64,000 nucleotides of DNA from Marinomonas gallaica (GTDB lineage: Bacteria; Pseudomonadota; Gammaproteobacteria; Pseudomonadales; Marinomonadaceae), in assembly GCF_001639745.1 (NCBI RefSeq), contig NZ_LTAX01000016.1:1-64000 (forward strand), in the 5' to 3' direction. Both the position numbers and the translations under genes were made by a program. Numbering within the stretch: the stretch's first letter is position 1; each line of letters starts with the position of its first letter. A model generated the notes under the pieces. It was not told where the DNA came from and made no database searches. It saw only the letters and a list, made by a program, of their open reading frames with translations. Of this stretch, positions 25,477 to 32,638 are shown in pieces.

Positions 25477-25752
25477 TTATGTTGGAAACTTCTGCTTCAT
25501 ATGTAAGATACGCAGAATCTTGATATCGGCTTGATCAAGGTGATGCAGCACCAACAGTGACACATCAGGAATAATCAGCATTCTACCTTTTTGATTTGGT
25601 TTCACCACGCCCATATGGGGTTCATCGATAAGCAGTTTGATTTTCTCAACCAGTAGATCATCGGTTTTATCTGCGGCGATGGGGTTAAACTCGTATAAGA
25701 ATTCGTAGAGGCGTTTACGATCCTTTAGGGCGTCCTTTTCCCATAAAATCAT
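25477..25752 (-). CDS. RelE/ParE-family toxin
   Basis: A 91-residue small basic protein of the type II toxin superfamily. WEKDALKDRKRLYEFLYEFNPIAADKTDDLL (given only as WEKDALKDRKRLYEFLYE) is the ParE/RelE N-terminal helix pair. The C-terminal strand pattern GRMLIIPDVSLLVLHHL followed by ILRILHMKQKFP fits as well. Family members cut translating mRNA or poison gyrase; the residues visible here do not decide between them. It starts 2 bases after the antitoxin stop, in the same operon. Confidence 0.8.
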   Translation of the reverse strand: MILWEKDALKDRKRLYEFLYEFNPIAADKTDDLLVEKIKLLIDEPHMGVVKPNQKGRMLIIPDVSLLVLHHLDQADIKILRILHMKQKFPT

Positions 25753-25754
25753 AC

Positions 25755-26033
25755 TTACACCTTAGCCTTAAGTGCGGCTTTGAAAGCTTCCATTTCAGCG
25801 TCTGCTTGCTCAGCGTCTACAAATTCGGCTTGCTGTGATTCAAGCTTGTCAAATGCGCGCTCAACTTGTTCTGCTAGCCATTGATCGTGTGATAGACGCT
25901 TCCGTTGTTGCTCGGCCAGTTGCTCTGCAAGTGCTCGGCAAGCGCCACTTAAGGTAGTTCCTTGGCTTTCTGCCATCATCTGAGCTAAACGCTTAGTTTC
26001 TTCATCCACACGAAATTGAATACGTGTCTCCAT
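25755..26033 (-). CDS. RelB/DinJ-like antitoxin
   Basis: A 92-residue protein. The first ~45 residues (TRIQFRVDEETKRLAQMMAES, then GTTLSGACRALAEQLAEQ) form a ribbon-helix-helix DNA-binding unit typical of RelB/DinJ. The acidic, helical C-terminus should wrap the toxin. It normally represses its own promoter; CTGACAAATGTTAG at 26058-26071, just before the strong AAGGAG site, is a candidate operator half-palindrome. It is the first gene of the toxin-antitoxin operon. Confidence 0.8.
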   Translation of the reverse strand: METRIQFRVDEETKRLAQMMAESQGTTLSGACRALAEQLAEQQRKRLSHDQWLAEQVERAFDKLESQQAEFVDAEQADAEMEAFKAALKAKV

Positions 26034-26242
26034 CAGTTTGCTCCTTCATAATGGTGTCTGACAAATGTTAGCACAGGATTTATAAGGGGGCGGTTTTTTC
26101 TCTCTTTAGCCTGTTTTTTGCTTTAAAATACAAACTAACCAAATAGTTAAGTTTTCTAAAATGGCAAACCCTTGCTAACTTTTAGAGAGCCATAAAGACA
26201 ACAATACATTCCATCGAGAAAGCATTAAGTAAGGGGAGAGTC

Positions 26243-27262
26243 ATGACCAGCTCTGAAGCATTATTAGATTTGGCAATGAAAATGCCAAAGGCGGAGCTGC
26301 ATTTGCATATTGAAGGCACGTTTGAGCCTGAGCAAATGTTCGCCATTGCCCAACGTAACCACGTGGCGCTTAAGTACGATTCGGTGGCAGCGCTGAAAGC
26401 GGCATACCAGTTTGAAAACTTACAAGACTTCTTAGATCTGTATTATCAAGGCATGTCTGTGTTGCTCAATGAGCAGGACTTCTATGATCTGACGATGGCG
26501 TATCTTAAGCGTGCCCACGAAGACAACGTAGTGCATGTGGAGATCTTTTTTGATCCGCAAGGGCACCTCAGTCGTGGAGTAAGCTTTGACACGCAAATCA
26601 AAGGTATCTATGGCGCCCTGAAAGACGCTGAGCGTGACTTTGGTATGACGTTTAAGTTAATCATGTCATTTCTACGTCATTTAGACGAAGCCAGTGCGTT
26701 TGAAGCGTTAGCGTTAGCCAAGCCTTATTTGGAGATGATCGACGGAGTAGGGTTAGACAGCTCTGAAGTCGGTCACCCACCGGTTAAATTTGAAAATGTA
26801 TTCCGCGAGTGCAAAGCACTTGGCTTGCTTATCACGGCGCACGCGGGTGAAGAGGGCCCTCCTGAGTATGTTTGGCAGGCGCTGGATGTGATTGGCGTGG
26901 ATCGCATCGATCACGGTAATCGTGCACTTGAAGATGAGGATTTGATTGCCACGATTAAACATAAAGGCCTGACATTGACAGTATGCCCTCTATCAAATCT
27001 AAAACTATGTGTCGTGGAGACTTTAGAAGAACACCCGATCCGAAGCATGTTGCGCTTAGGTCTGAATGCTACCGTGAATTCTGATGATCCTGCCTACTTT
27101 GGCGGTTATATGAATGATAATTACGCAGCCTTAGTTCAAGAAACACAGTTGACCAAGGAAGAATTATATCGCTTGGCATGCAATGCGTTTACTGGGAGCT
27201 GGTTAACAAAGGCGGAACAGGCTCCTCATTTAGCGCGTTTAAAAGCGCTATTCGAAGCGTAA
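26243..27262 (+). CDS. Adenine deaminase (adenosine-deaminase superfamily)
   Basis: A 339-residue metal-dependent deaminase. Metal ligands are in AELHLHIEGTFEPE (HxH) and AHAGEEGPPEYVW, with IDHGNRA and NSDDPAYFGGYMNDN completing the site. HIEGT plus the FFDPQGH segment and the SSEVGHPP motif match the Pseudomonas PA0148-type enzyme, a member once labelled adenosine deaminase but shown to act on adenine. It therefore probably converts adenine to hypoxanthine in purine salvage. It starts after AGGGGAGAGTC and stands alone, ending at a shared terminator. Confidence 0.82.
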   Translation: MTSSEALLDLAMKMPKAELHLHIEGTFEPEQMFAIAQRNHVALKYDSVAALKAAYQFENLQDFLDLYYQGMSVLLNEQDFYDLTMAYLKRAHEDNVVHVEIFFDPQGHLSRGVSFDTQIKGIYGALKDAERDFGMTFKLIMSFLRHLDEASAFEALALAKPYLEMIDGVGLDSSEVGHPPVKFENVFRECKALGLLITAHAGEEGPPEYVWQALDVIGVDRIDHGNRALEDEDLIATIKHKGLTLTVCPLSNLKLCVVETLEEHPIRSMLRLGLNATVNSDDPAYFGGYMNDNYAALVQETQLTKEELYRLACNAFTGSWLTKAEQAPHLARLKALFEA

Positions 27263-27273
27263 AAAAGCAAAAA

Positions 27274-27299
27274 AAAAGCCCAGCATAAGCTGGGCTTTT
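27274..27299. terminator. Bidirectional terminator
   Basis: AAAAGCCCAGC-ATAA-GCTGGGCTTTT, an 11-bp perfect stem between the deaminase gene and the convergent polyamine genes. Confidence 0.88.
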
Positions 27300-27321
27300 A
27301 AGCATTGATTCAGTACGAAAT

Positions 27322-28566
27322 TTAAGCGTTGTACTCGAATGGACGGTCGCCATCTTCGTCTTTAATACGAGTTGGCAGTCCCATGGTATTCAATAGCGCT
27401 AGGAACGGACGTGAATCCAATTGTTCTACGTTACGCATCTCAGCACAGTCCCAAGTGCCGTTCGCCACAAGAATCGCCGCCGCAACCGGTGGTACGCCCG
27501 CCGTGTAAGAAATACCTTGGCTACCCACCTCGTTATAGGCGTCTTTGTGATCGGCTACGTTGTAGATGAAGACTTCTTTTTCTTTGCCGTCTTTCATGCC
27601 TTTCACAACATCGCCGATACAGGTGTTGCCTGTGTAGTCTGGTGCTAAAGAAGAAGGGTCAGGCAGCACTGCTTTAACTACTTTAAGTGGGACTACTTCT
27701 AGACCTTCTGCGGTTTTCACTGGTTGCTCAGACAGTAACCCGAGATTCTGTAGAACAGTGAAGACATTGATGTAATGCTCACCAAAGCCCATCCAAAAAC
27801 GTACGTTAGGTACGTCTAGGTTTTGCGAAATCGAATGAACTTCATCATGGCCGCTCATGTACGTCGTTTGCTTGCCTACTACAGGCAAGTCGTCTGTACG
27901 GCTGACTTCAAACATTTTGTTGACGTTCCATTCGCGATTCTGCCAAGAGTAGACAACGCCGGTAAATTCACGGAAGTTGATCTCTGGGTCGAAGTTGGTC
28001 GCGAAGTACTTGCCATGGCTGCCCGCGTTTACATCAATGATGTCGATGTCTGTGACTTTATCGAAGTAATGGTTGTAAGCAAGCGATGCATAAGCGTTTA
28101 CCACACCTGGATCAAAACCTACGCCAAGAATAGCGGTTACACCTTTTTCTTTACAGGCTTCACGGCGCTTCCACTCGTAGTTTGCGTACCATGGTGGGGT
28201 TTCACAGATTTTGTTTGGCTCTTCGTGAATCGCTGTGTCTAGGTAGGCTACGCCTGTTTCCATACACGCTTCAAGCACTGACATATTAATGAACGCAGAA
28301 CCTACGTTAATTACGATTTCAGAGTTGGTTTCTTTGATTAGCTTAACTGTTGCTGGGATGTCCAATGCGTTTAGGGAATATGCCTCGATGCGGCCCTCAA
28401 CTTTCATGGCTCCTTTTTCTTTCACACTGGCAACGATCTCTTCGCATTTGGCAACGCTGCGTGAGGCAATGGCGATATCGCCCAGTGTGTCATTGTGTTG
28501 GGCGCATTTATGTGCCACAACACGGGCTACCCCTCCGGCACCGATAATCAGTACGTTCTTTTTCAT
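27322..28566 (-). CDS. Carboxy(nor)spermidine dehydrogenase
   Basis: A 414-residue saccharopine-dehydrogenase-like NAD(P)H enzyme. The N-terminal Rossmann motif VLIIGAGGVARVVAHKCAQH and the segments NVGSAFINMSVLEACMETGVAYLDTA and GVGFDPGVVNAYA are characteristic. In Vibrio and other alternative-pathway bacteria it reductively condenses aspartate semialdehyde with putrescine (or diaminopropane) to carboxyspermidine (or carboxynorspermidine). The decarboxylase gene lies 35 bases upstream on the same strand, so both steps are together. Whether the product is spermidine or norspermidine is not visible from sequence. Confidence 0.9.
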   Translation of the reverse strand: MKKNVLIIGAGGVARVVAHKCAQHNDTLGDIAIASRSVAKCEEIVASVKEKGAMKVEGRIEAYSLNALDIPATVKLIKETNSEIVINVGSAFINMSVLEACMETGVAYLDTAIHEEPNKICETPPWYANYEWKRREACKEKGVTAILGVGFDPGVVNAYASLAYNHYFDKVTDIDIIDVNAGSHGKYFATNFDPEINFREFTGVVYSWQNREWNVNKMFEVSRTDDLPVVGKQTTYMSGHDEVHSISQNLDVPNVRFWMGFGEHYINVFTVLQNLGLLSEQPVKTAEGLEVVPLKVVKAVLPDPSSLAPDYTGNTCIGDVVKGMKDGKEKEVFIYNVADHKDAYNEVGSQGISYTAGVPPVAAAILVANGTWDCAEMRNVEQLDSRPFLALLNTMGLPTRIKDEDGDRPFEYNA

Positions 28567-28601
28567 AATAGTGCTATCTCCAGTTTAGAAATGATGCAGC
28601 C

Positions 28602-29699
28602 TTAGGAAAGGTTGTGCATAAAGTCGTCGTAATCAAATTCACGAACCAGTTCTATTGTGCCGTCTAATTGTTTCACCGCGATGGATGGCATTTTGACACC
28701 GTTAAACCAGTTCTTTTTCACCATGGTATAACCGGCCGCATCCTCGATGGAAATGCGATCGCCTACGTTGAGCGCTTGATTAAACTTAAATTCGCCGAAA
28801 ATATCGCCCGCTAGGCAAGACTTACCGCAGATCATATATTCGTGTTCGCCGTCGCATGGCGTCATGCGCGCGTTTTCACGATAGATTAATAGGTCGAGCA
28901 TGTGGGCTTCGATGGAGCTGTCGACAATGGCTAAGTGTTTACCGTTGTAAAGCGTATCCAAAACCGTGACTTCTAATGTCGTGCTTTTCGTGATGGATGC
29001 TTCGCCAGGCTCCAGATAAACCTGCACACCGTATTTGTCAGAGAATGCCTTCAGGCGAGCGCAGAAGCGATCAATTGGGTAATCGTCACCGGTAAAATGA
29101 ATACCGCCACCCAGACTGATCCAGTGCATTTTCTCGATTAAATAGCCAAAGCGCTCTTCGATCAGTGTCAGCATTTCATCGAAGCGGTCGAAGTTATTGT
29201 TCTCACAATTATTGTGGAACATGAAGCCAGAAATGTCGTCGATCACAGTTTCTATACGCTTTGGATCCCACTCACCTAAGCGGCTAAACGGGCGAGCAGG
29301 ATCGGCAATAATGAATTCAGAGGTGCTGACCTGTGGGTTGACTCGAAGCCCACGAGTTTTATCTTGGCTGGCCTCTTTGAAACGCTCGAATTGCCCGATA
29401 GTATTAAAAATTATTTTATCGCTGTGTGCTAATACTTCGGCGATTTCATTATCAGCATAGGCGACACTGTAAGCGTGAGTTTCGCCAGCGAACTTTTGTT
29501 TGCCGAGCTTCACTTCGTATAAGGAAGAGGAGGTCGTGCCGTCCATGTACTCTTGCATCAGGTCAAATACGGACCATGTTGCAAAACATTTCAACGCCAA
29601 CAAAGACTTCGCGCCAGACTGTTCGCGCACGTAAGCAATTTTCTCAAGGTTTTTGAGAAGTTTGGCTTTATCAATGAGGTAATAAGGTGTCTGTAACAT
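28602..29699 (-). CDS. nspC: Carboxynorspermidine decarboxylase
   Basis: A 365-residue PLP-dependent enzyme of the alanine-racemase-fold (fold III) decarboxylases. The N-terminal TPYYLIDKAKLLKNLEKI, the lysine in SLLALKCFATWSVFDLMQEYMDG that binds PLP, HWISLGGGIHFTGDDYPID, and YLEPGEAS are all present. SCLAGDIFGEF supplies the active-site Cys and Asp. It removes the carboxyl group from carboxy(nor)spermidine made by the neighbouring dehydrogenase. I start at the ATG at 29699, with GAGG 9 bases upstream; an in-frame TTG lies 15 bases earlier. Confidence 0.9.
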   Translation of the reverse strand: MLQTPYYLIDKAKLLKNLEKIAYVREQSGAKSLLALKCFATWSVFDLMQEYMDGTTSSSLYEVKLGKQKFAGETHAYSVAYADNEIAEVLAHSDKIIFNTIGQFERFKEASQDKTRGLRVNPQVSTSEFIIADPARPFSRLGEWDPKRIETVIDDISGFMFHNNCENNNFDRFDEMLTLIEERFGYLIEKMHWISLGGGIHFTGDDYPIDRFCARLKAFSDKYGVQVYLEPGEASITKSTTLEVTVLDTLYNGKHLAIVDSSIEAHMLDLLIYRENARMTPCDGEHEYMICGKSCLAGDIFGEFKFNQALNVGDRISIEDAAGYTMVKKNWFNGVKMPSIAVKQLDGTIELVREFDYDDFMHNLS

Positions 29700-29850
29700 G
29701 GCCGTCAGCCTCAAAATGTGAAAAGGCGGTATTCTAGTAGAAAGGGCATCACGTGACTAGCGCGAAAAATGTACTTTATACTCACATTTGCTGAGTTTTG
29801 GCGTGATATAGGTGCAATCTAGAATGAATGTTATGTTTTGGTAGAAACAA

Positions 29851-29876
29851 AAAACGGCCCTTGAAAGGGCCGTTTT
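29851..29876 (-). terminator. Terminator of the DUF2383 gene
   Basis: AAAACGGCCC-TTGAAA-GGGCCGTTTT. On the minus strand it ends in T-rich sequence, 21 bases past the stop at 29897. Confidence 0.88.
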
Positions 29877-29896
29877 GAAAGATATTTAAAACGTAA

Positions 29897-30352
29897 TCAA
29901 TGAGTTGTGATCTGCAGCGCTTTCATTTCATCATGGCACTCTTTCATGCGTGCCTGTACTGCGCGTAGTGCTCGCTCACAACCTGCAGGCTGATCTAGCT
30001 TAAGCGCTTCATCAAGTTCTTCGAGTACCTTGTCTTCCACTTCTTCTAATTGATCAACGTAGGTGTGCTCAGTTGAATCTCGGCTCACTTTATCAAGTAC
30101 TTTGGTGTACGCCTGACGAGCACTGACCTCAAAGCTTGAATCGTTTTCTGGCTCGCCATTTTCAGCGATTGCAAACGGTTGTAGCTCTGTAACAGCAGAT
30201 TCTTTAGCGTCGATCATTTTATCAAACATACGCTGGATTCTAGGGCTGTCTACTTCCTGTTTCGCCTTTTCATAAAAATCGATGCCACCGTTCATTACTT
30301 TAATGATGTCTGCTACGTGCTTTGTTTCAATCGCTTGTGTTGAGTTATTCAT
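29897..30352 (-). CDS. DUF2383/PA2169-type four-helix-bundle protein
   Basis: A 151-residue, acidic, all-helical protein. KHVADIIKVMNGGIDFYEKAKQEV followed by spaced helices to ECHDEMKALQ fits the ferritin-like four-helix DUF2383 family (the first segment is given only as KHVADIIKVMNGGIDFYEKA). Members are linked to stress and sporulation-like states; no activity is certain. I start at 30352, where AAGGAGAGTAAG precedes the ATG; an in-frame extension to 30445 lacks a ribosome-binding site. A divergent gene for sulfide metabolism follows after 325 bp. Confidence 0.75.
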   Translation of the reverse strand: MNNSTQAIETKHVADIIKVMNGGIDFYEKAKQEVDSPRIQRMFDKMIDAKESAVTELQPFAIAENGEPENDSSFEVSARQAYTKVLDKVSRDSTEHTYVDQLEEVEDKVLEELDEALKLDQPAGCERALRAVQARMKECHDEMKALQITTH

Positions 30353-30577
30353 CTTACTCTCCTTCGTTTCATCCAATCTTTCGGTCGAGTAGGCGTTTCG
30401 CAACGTGTTGGTAACTAGGATTGGCGTAAAGGCGAAAAGATTCAAGCGAAGTTGCGAGACTGCACGCTTGCTTCACTTGAGCTTTTTATTTCTGACACAT
30501 TGTCTTGTATTGCGCACGAATGAAACAGAATGTTGATGGTTTTCTGTTTGTCGAACTGTCAATTTCGAGAGAGATGT

Positions 30578-30606
30578 CTTATTATAAATATCTAATATAT
30601 TATAAG
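30578..30606. promoter_or_regulatory. AT-rich dyad upstream of the sulfide-oxidation genes
   Basis: The 29-bp segment starts CTTATTATA and ends TATTATAAG; 11 of 13 positions in each arm are complementary. It lies 72 bp before the DUF442 gene. It could bind a regulator, but it does not match a known sulfide-repressor site. The rest of the 30353-30677 gap shows only promoter-like AT-rich sequence. Confidence 0.4.
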
Positions 30607-30677
30607 CTTATTCTTTTTGGTTATTTGTTTTTGGTTTACCTATTTGAATAGGCATCAGAGAGCACCTTGGAGCCAAT

Positions 30678-31094
30678 ATGAGACATATCACACCTACATT
30701 CTATGTTGCTGAGCAACTGACGCTTGAGCAAATTCCTGAACTAGCCAAAGAGGGGGTTCAGCACATCATTTGCAACCGCCCAGATAACGAAGGAGAGAAT
30801 CAAGCAAATAGTGAAGTAATACAGCAAGCGGCTGAACGACATGGGATGAGTTTCCATTATCTAGCAACGGAGCCGGGGCAGTTTGATTCGAGTTTAGTGT
30901 CGCAATTTGGCGATCTAGTAGGACAGCTAGAGGGGAAAACGCTTGCCTACTGTCGAACTGGGACGCGCAGTTTGTCGTTATGGACTCTGGCAAACCCAGA
31001 GAGCAAATCGCGAGGCGACTTATTGTTATTGGCGGAGCAGGCGGGCTACAACATGTCAGGTTTAATTGAGCGTGTGGCAGACGTAGAGGGCTGA
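30678..31094 (+). CDS. DUF442 (TIGR01244) protein-tyrosine-phosphatase-fold sulfur transferase
   Basis: A 138-residue protein of the Blh-N/TIGR01244 family. The PTP-like active-site loop is AYCRTGTRSLSLW, with Cys and Arg in the CX5R pattern, and PDNEGENQANSEV is the usual early motif. These proteins accompany sulfide:quinone oxidoreductase and are thought to handle persulfide intermediates, as a rhodanese does. It starts 3 bases before the sqr gene's ATG region (stop at 31094, next start at 31097), so the two are in one operon. Confidence 0.82.
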   Translation: MRHITPTFYVAEQLTLEQIPELAKEGVQHIICNRPDNEGENQANSEVIQQAAERHGMSFHYLATEPGQFDSSLVSQFGDLVGQLEGKTLAYCRTGTRSLSLWTLANPESKSRGDLLLLAEQAGYNMSGLIERVADVEG

Positions 31095-31096
31095 AA

Positions 31097-32359
31097 ATGA
31101 ATTCAACAATGCAGAATAATCACCATGAAGTAGTCATTGTCGGTGCAGGGGCCGGCGGCTTAGCTGTCGCAGCCAGTCTCTTGAAGCGACAGCCTGGTTT
31201 AAATATTGCCGTAGTTGATCCATCCATGGAGCATTCTTATCAGCCTGGCTGGACATTAGTAGGTGGAGGTGTCTTTAAACGCGAGCAAACTCGTCGACCA
31301 ATGGCCTCAGTGGTGCCTTCTAAAGTGAAGCACTATCAACAAGCGGTTGTTGCCTTTCAGCCAGATTTACATACCATCGAAATGGACTGTGGCGAGCATC
31401 TACATTACGGTGTTTTAGTTGTTGCTCCTGGGCTGAAGCTTAATTGGGACGCGATTCCGGGTTTGCAAGAAACATTAGGCAAAAATGGTGTTGCGTCGAA
31501 TTATGCGTGGGACTATGCACCTTATACGTGGCAAAACGTTCAGCAATTGAAAAAAGGCAAAGCCATTTTTACACAGCCACCGATGCCTATTAAATGTGCT
31601 GGCGCGCCACAAAAGGCGATGTATCTCGCTTGCAGTGAGTGGCTGTCGAAAGGTGTTTTACCCGACATCGAGGTCGAGTTCTGTAATGCTGGCGGCGTAT
31701 TATTTGGGGTTGCGGATTACGTGCCAGCGTTGGAAAGCTATATAAAAAAGTATGGGATTGATCTGAATTTAGGCCAAAACCTAGTGGCGGTCGATGGGGA
31801 AAATAAGATCGCAACGTTTGAAACGGTATCAGAGCAGGGCGAAAAAGTTCGTATCGAAAAAGAATTTGACATGTTGCATGTTTGCCCTCCCCAAGGGCCT
31901 CTAGATGTTATTAAAGATAGCCCATTGTCAGACGATGCGGGTTGGTTTGATGTGCACCCAGATACGCTGCAACATAAGCAATATAAGGACGTGTTTGGTT
32001 TGGGGGACGGTACCAATACCCCTAATGCAAAAACAGCCGCTGCTGTGCGTGCTCAAGCCCCCGTCGTGGCAGAGAATGTTTTGTCCGTTTTGGTTAATCA
32101 GCCGCCTCGTGCAATATACGATGGCTACGGCTCTTGCCCGCTTACTGTCGAGCGAGGCAAAATTGTTTTGGCGGAGTTCGCCTATGGCGGCAAGATAAAA
32201 CCGTCGTTCCCAAAATGGTTTATTGACGGTACTCAGCCGTCGTATCTAGCTTGGCTGTTGAAAGAGAAAAGTTTACCATGGGTATATTGGCAAGGCATGT
32301 TGAAAGGACATGAGTGGTTGGTAACGCCAACGATTTCGTCGAAACCACCGCGACAGTAA
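31097..32359 (+). CDS. sqr: Sulfide:quinone oxidoreductase
   Basis: A 420-residue FAD-binding flavoprotein. The N-terminal GXGXXG motif is EVVIVGAGAGGLAVAASLLK, and FGLGDGTNTPNAKTAAAVRAQ is the second FAD motif. The catalytic cysteines fit the SQR pattern: PIKCAGAPQKAMYL and GYGSCPLTVERGK. It oxidises sulfide to polysulfide or persulfide and reduces membrane quinone. There is no signal peptide; SQRs bind the inner membrane through C-terminal helices (WFIDGTQPSYLAWLL is the likely contact). Linked with the DUF442 transferase just upstream. Confidence 0.88.
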   Translation: MNSTMQNNHHEVVIVGAGAGGLAVAASLLKRQPGLNIAVVDPSMEHSYQPGWTLVGGGVFKREQTRRPMASVVPSKVKHYQQAVVAFQPDLHTIEMDCGEHLHYGVLVVAPGLKLNWDAIPGLQETLGKNGVASNYAWDYAPYTWQNVQQLKKGKAIFTQPPMPIKCAGAPQKAMYLACSEWLSKGVLPDIEVEFCNAGGVLFGVADYVPALESYIKKYGIDLNLGQNLVAVDGENKIATFETVSEQGEKVRIEKEFDMLHVCPPQGPLDVIKDSPLSDDAGWFDVHPDTLQHKQYKDVFGLGDGTNTPNAKTAAAVRAQAPVVAENVLSVLVNQPPRAIYDGYGSCPLTVERGKIVLAEFAYGGKIKPSFPKWFIDGTQPSYLAWLLKEKSLPWVYWQGMLKGHEWLVTPTISSKPPRQ

Positions 32360-32368
32360 CTTAGTCTA

Positions 32369-32391
32369 AAAGGCGCTTCCTAGGCGCCTTT
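32369..32391 (+). terminator. Terminator after sqr
   Basis: AAAGGCGC (32369-32376) pairs with GCGCCTTT (32384-32391), followed by a short T/A run. Confidence 0.7.
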
Positions 32392-32638
32392 ATTACGTGT
32401 AACCCCTGCACGAGTATTTCTTGAAAAAATAGATCAAAAGCCAGTCTTAGTAAAAGGTCAAACTTGAGAGGTAGAAGCATAGACGGTTTATCAATTTAGC
32501 CGATTCGAAGAATAGGTTTTGTTCGAATAGACATTTCATTGCTATGCTAAAGCATGAGAGAGCAAGAGCATGAAGTGTTTTGCTGGAAAGTAAGCACTAT
32601 GTTGTCATGCTGTAGTCCATGGAAGGCTTAATTTTTTA

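Noticed and set aside
26243-27262. Adenosine deaminase as the primary name
   Set aside because: The HIEGT, FFDPQGH and SSEVGHPP motifs fit the PA0148-type adenine deaminase better.
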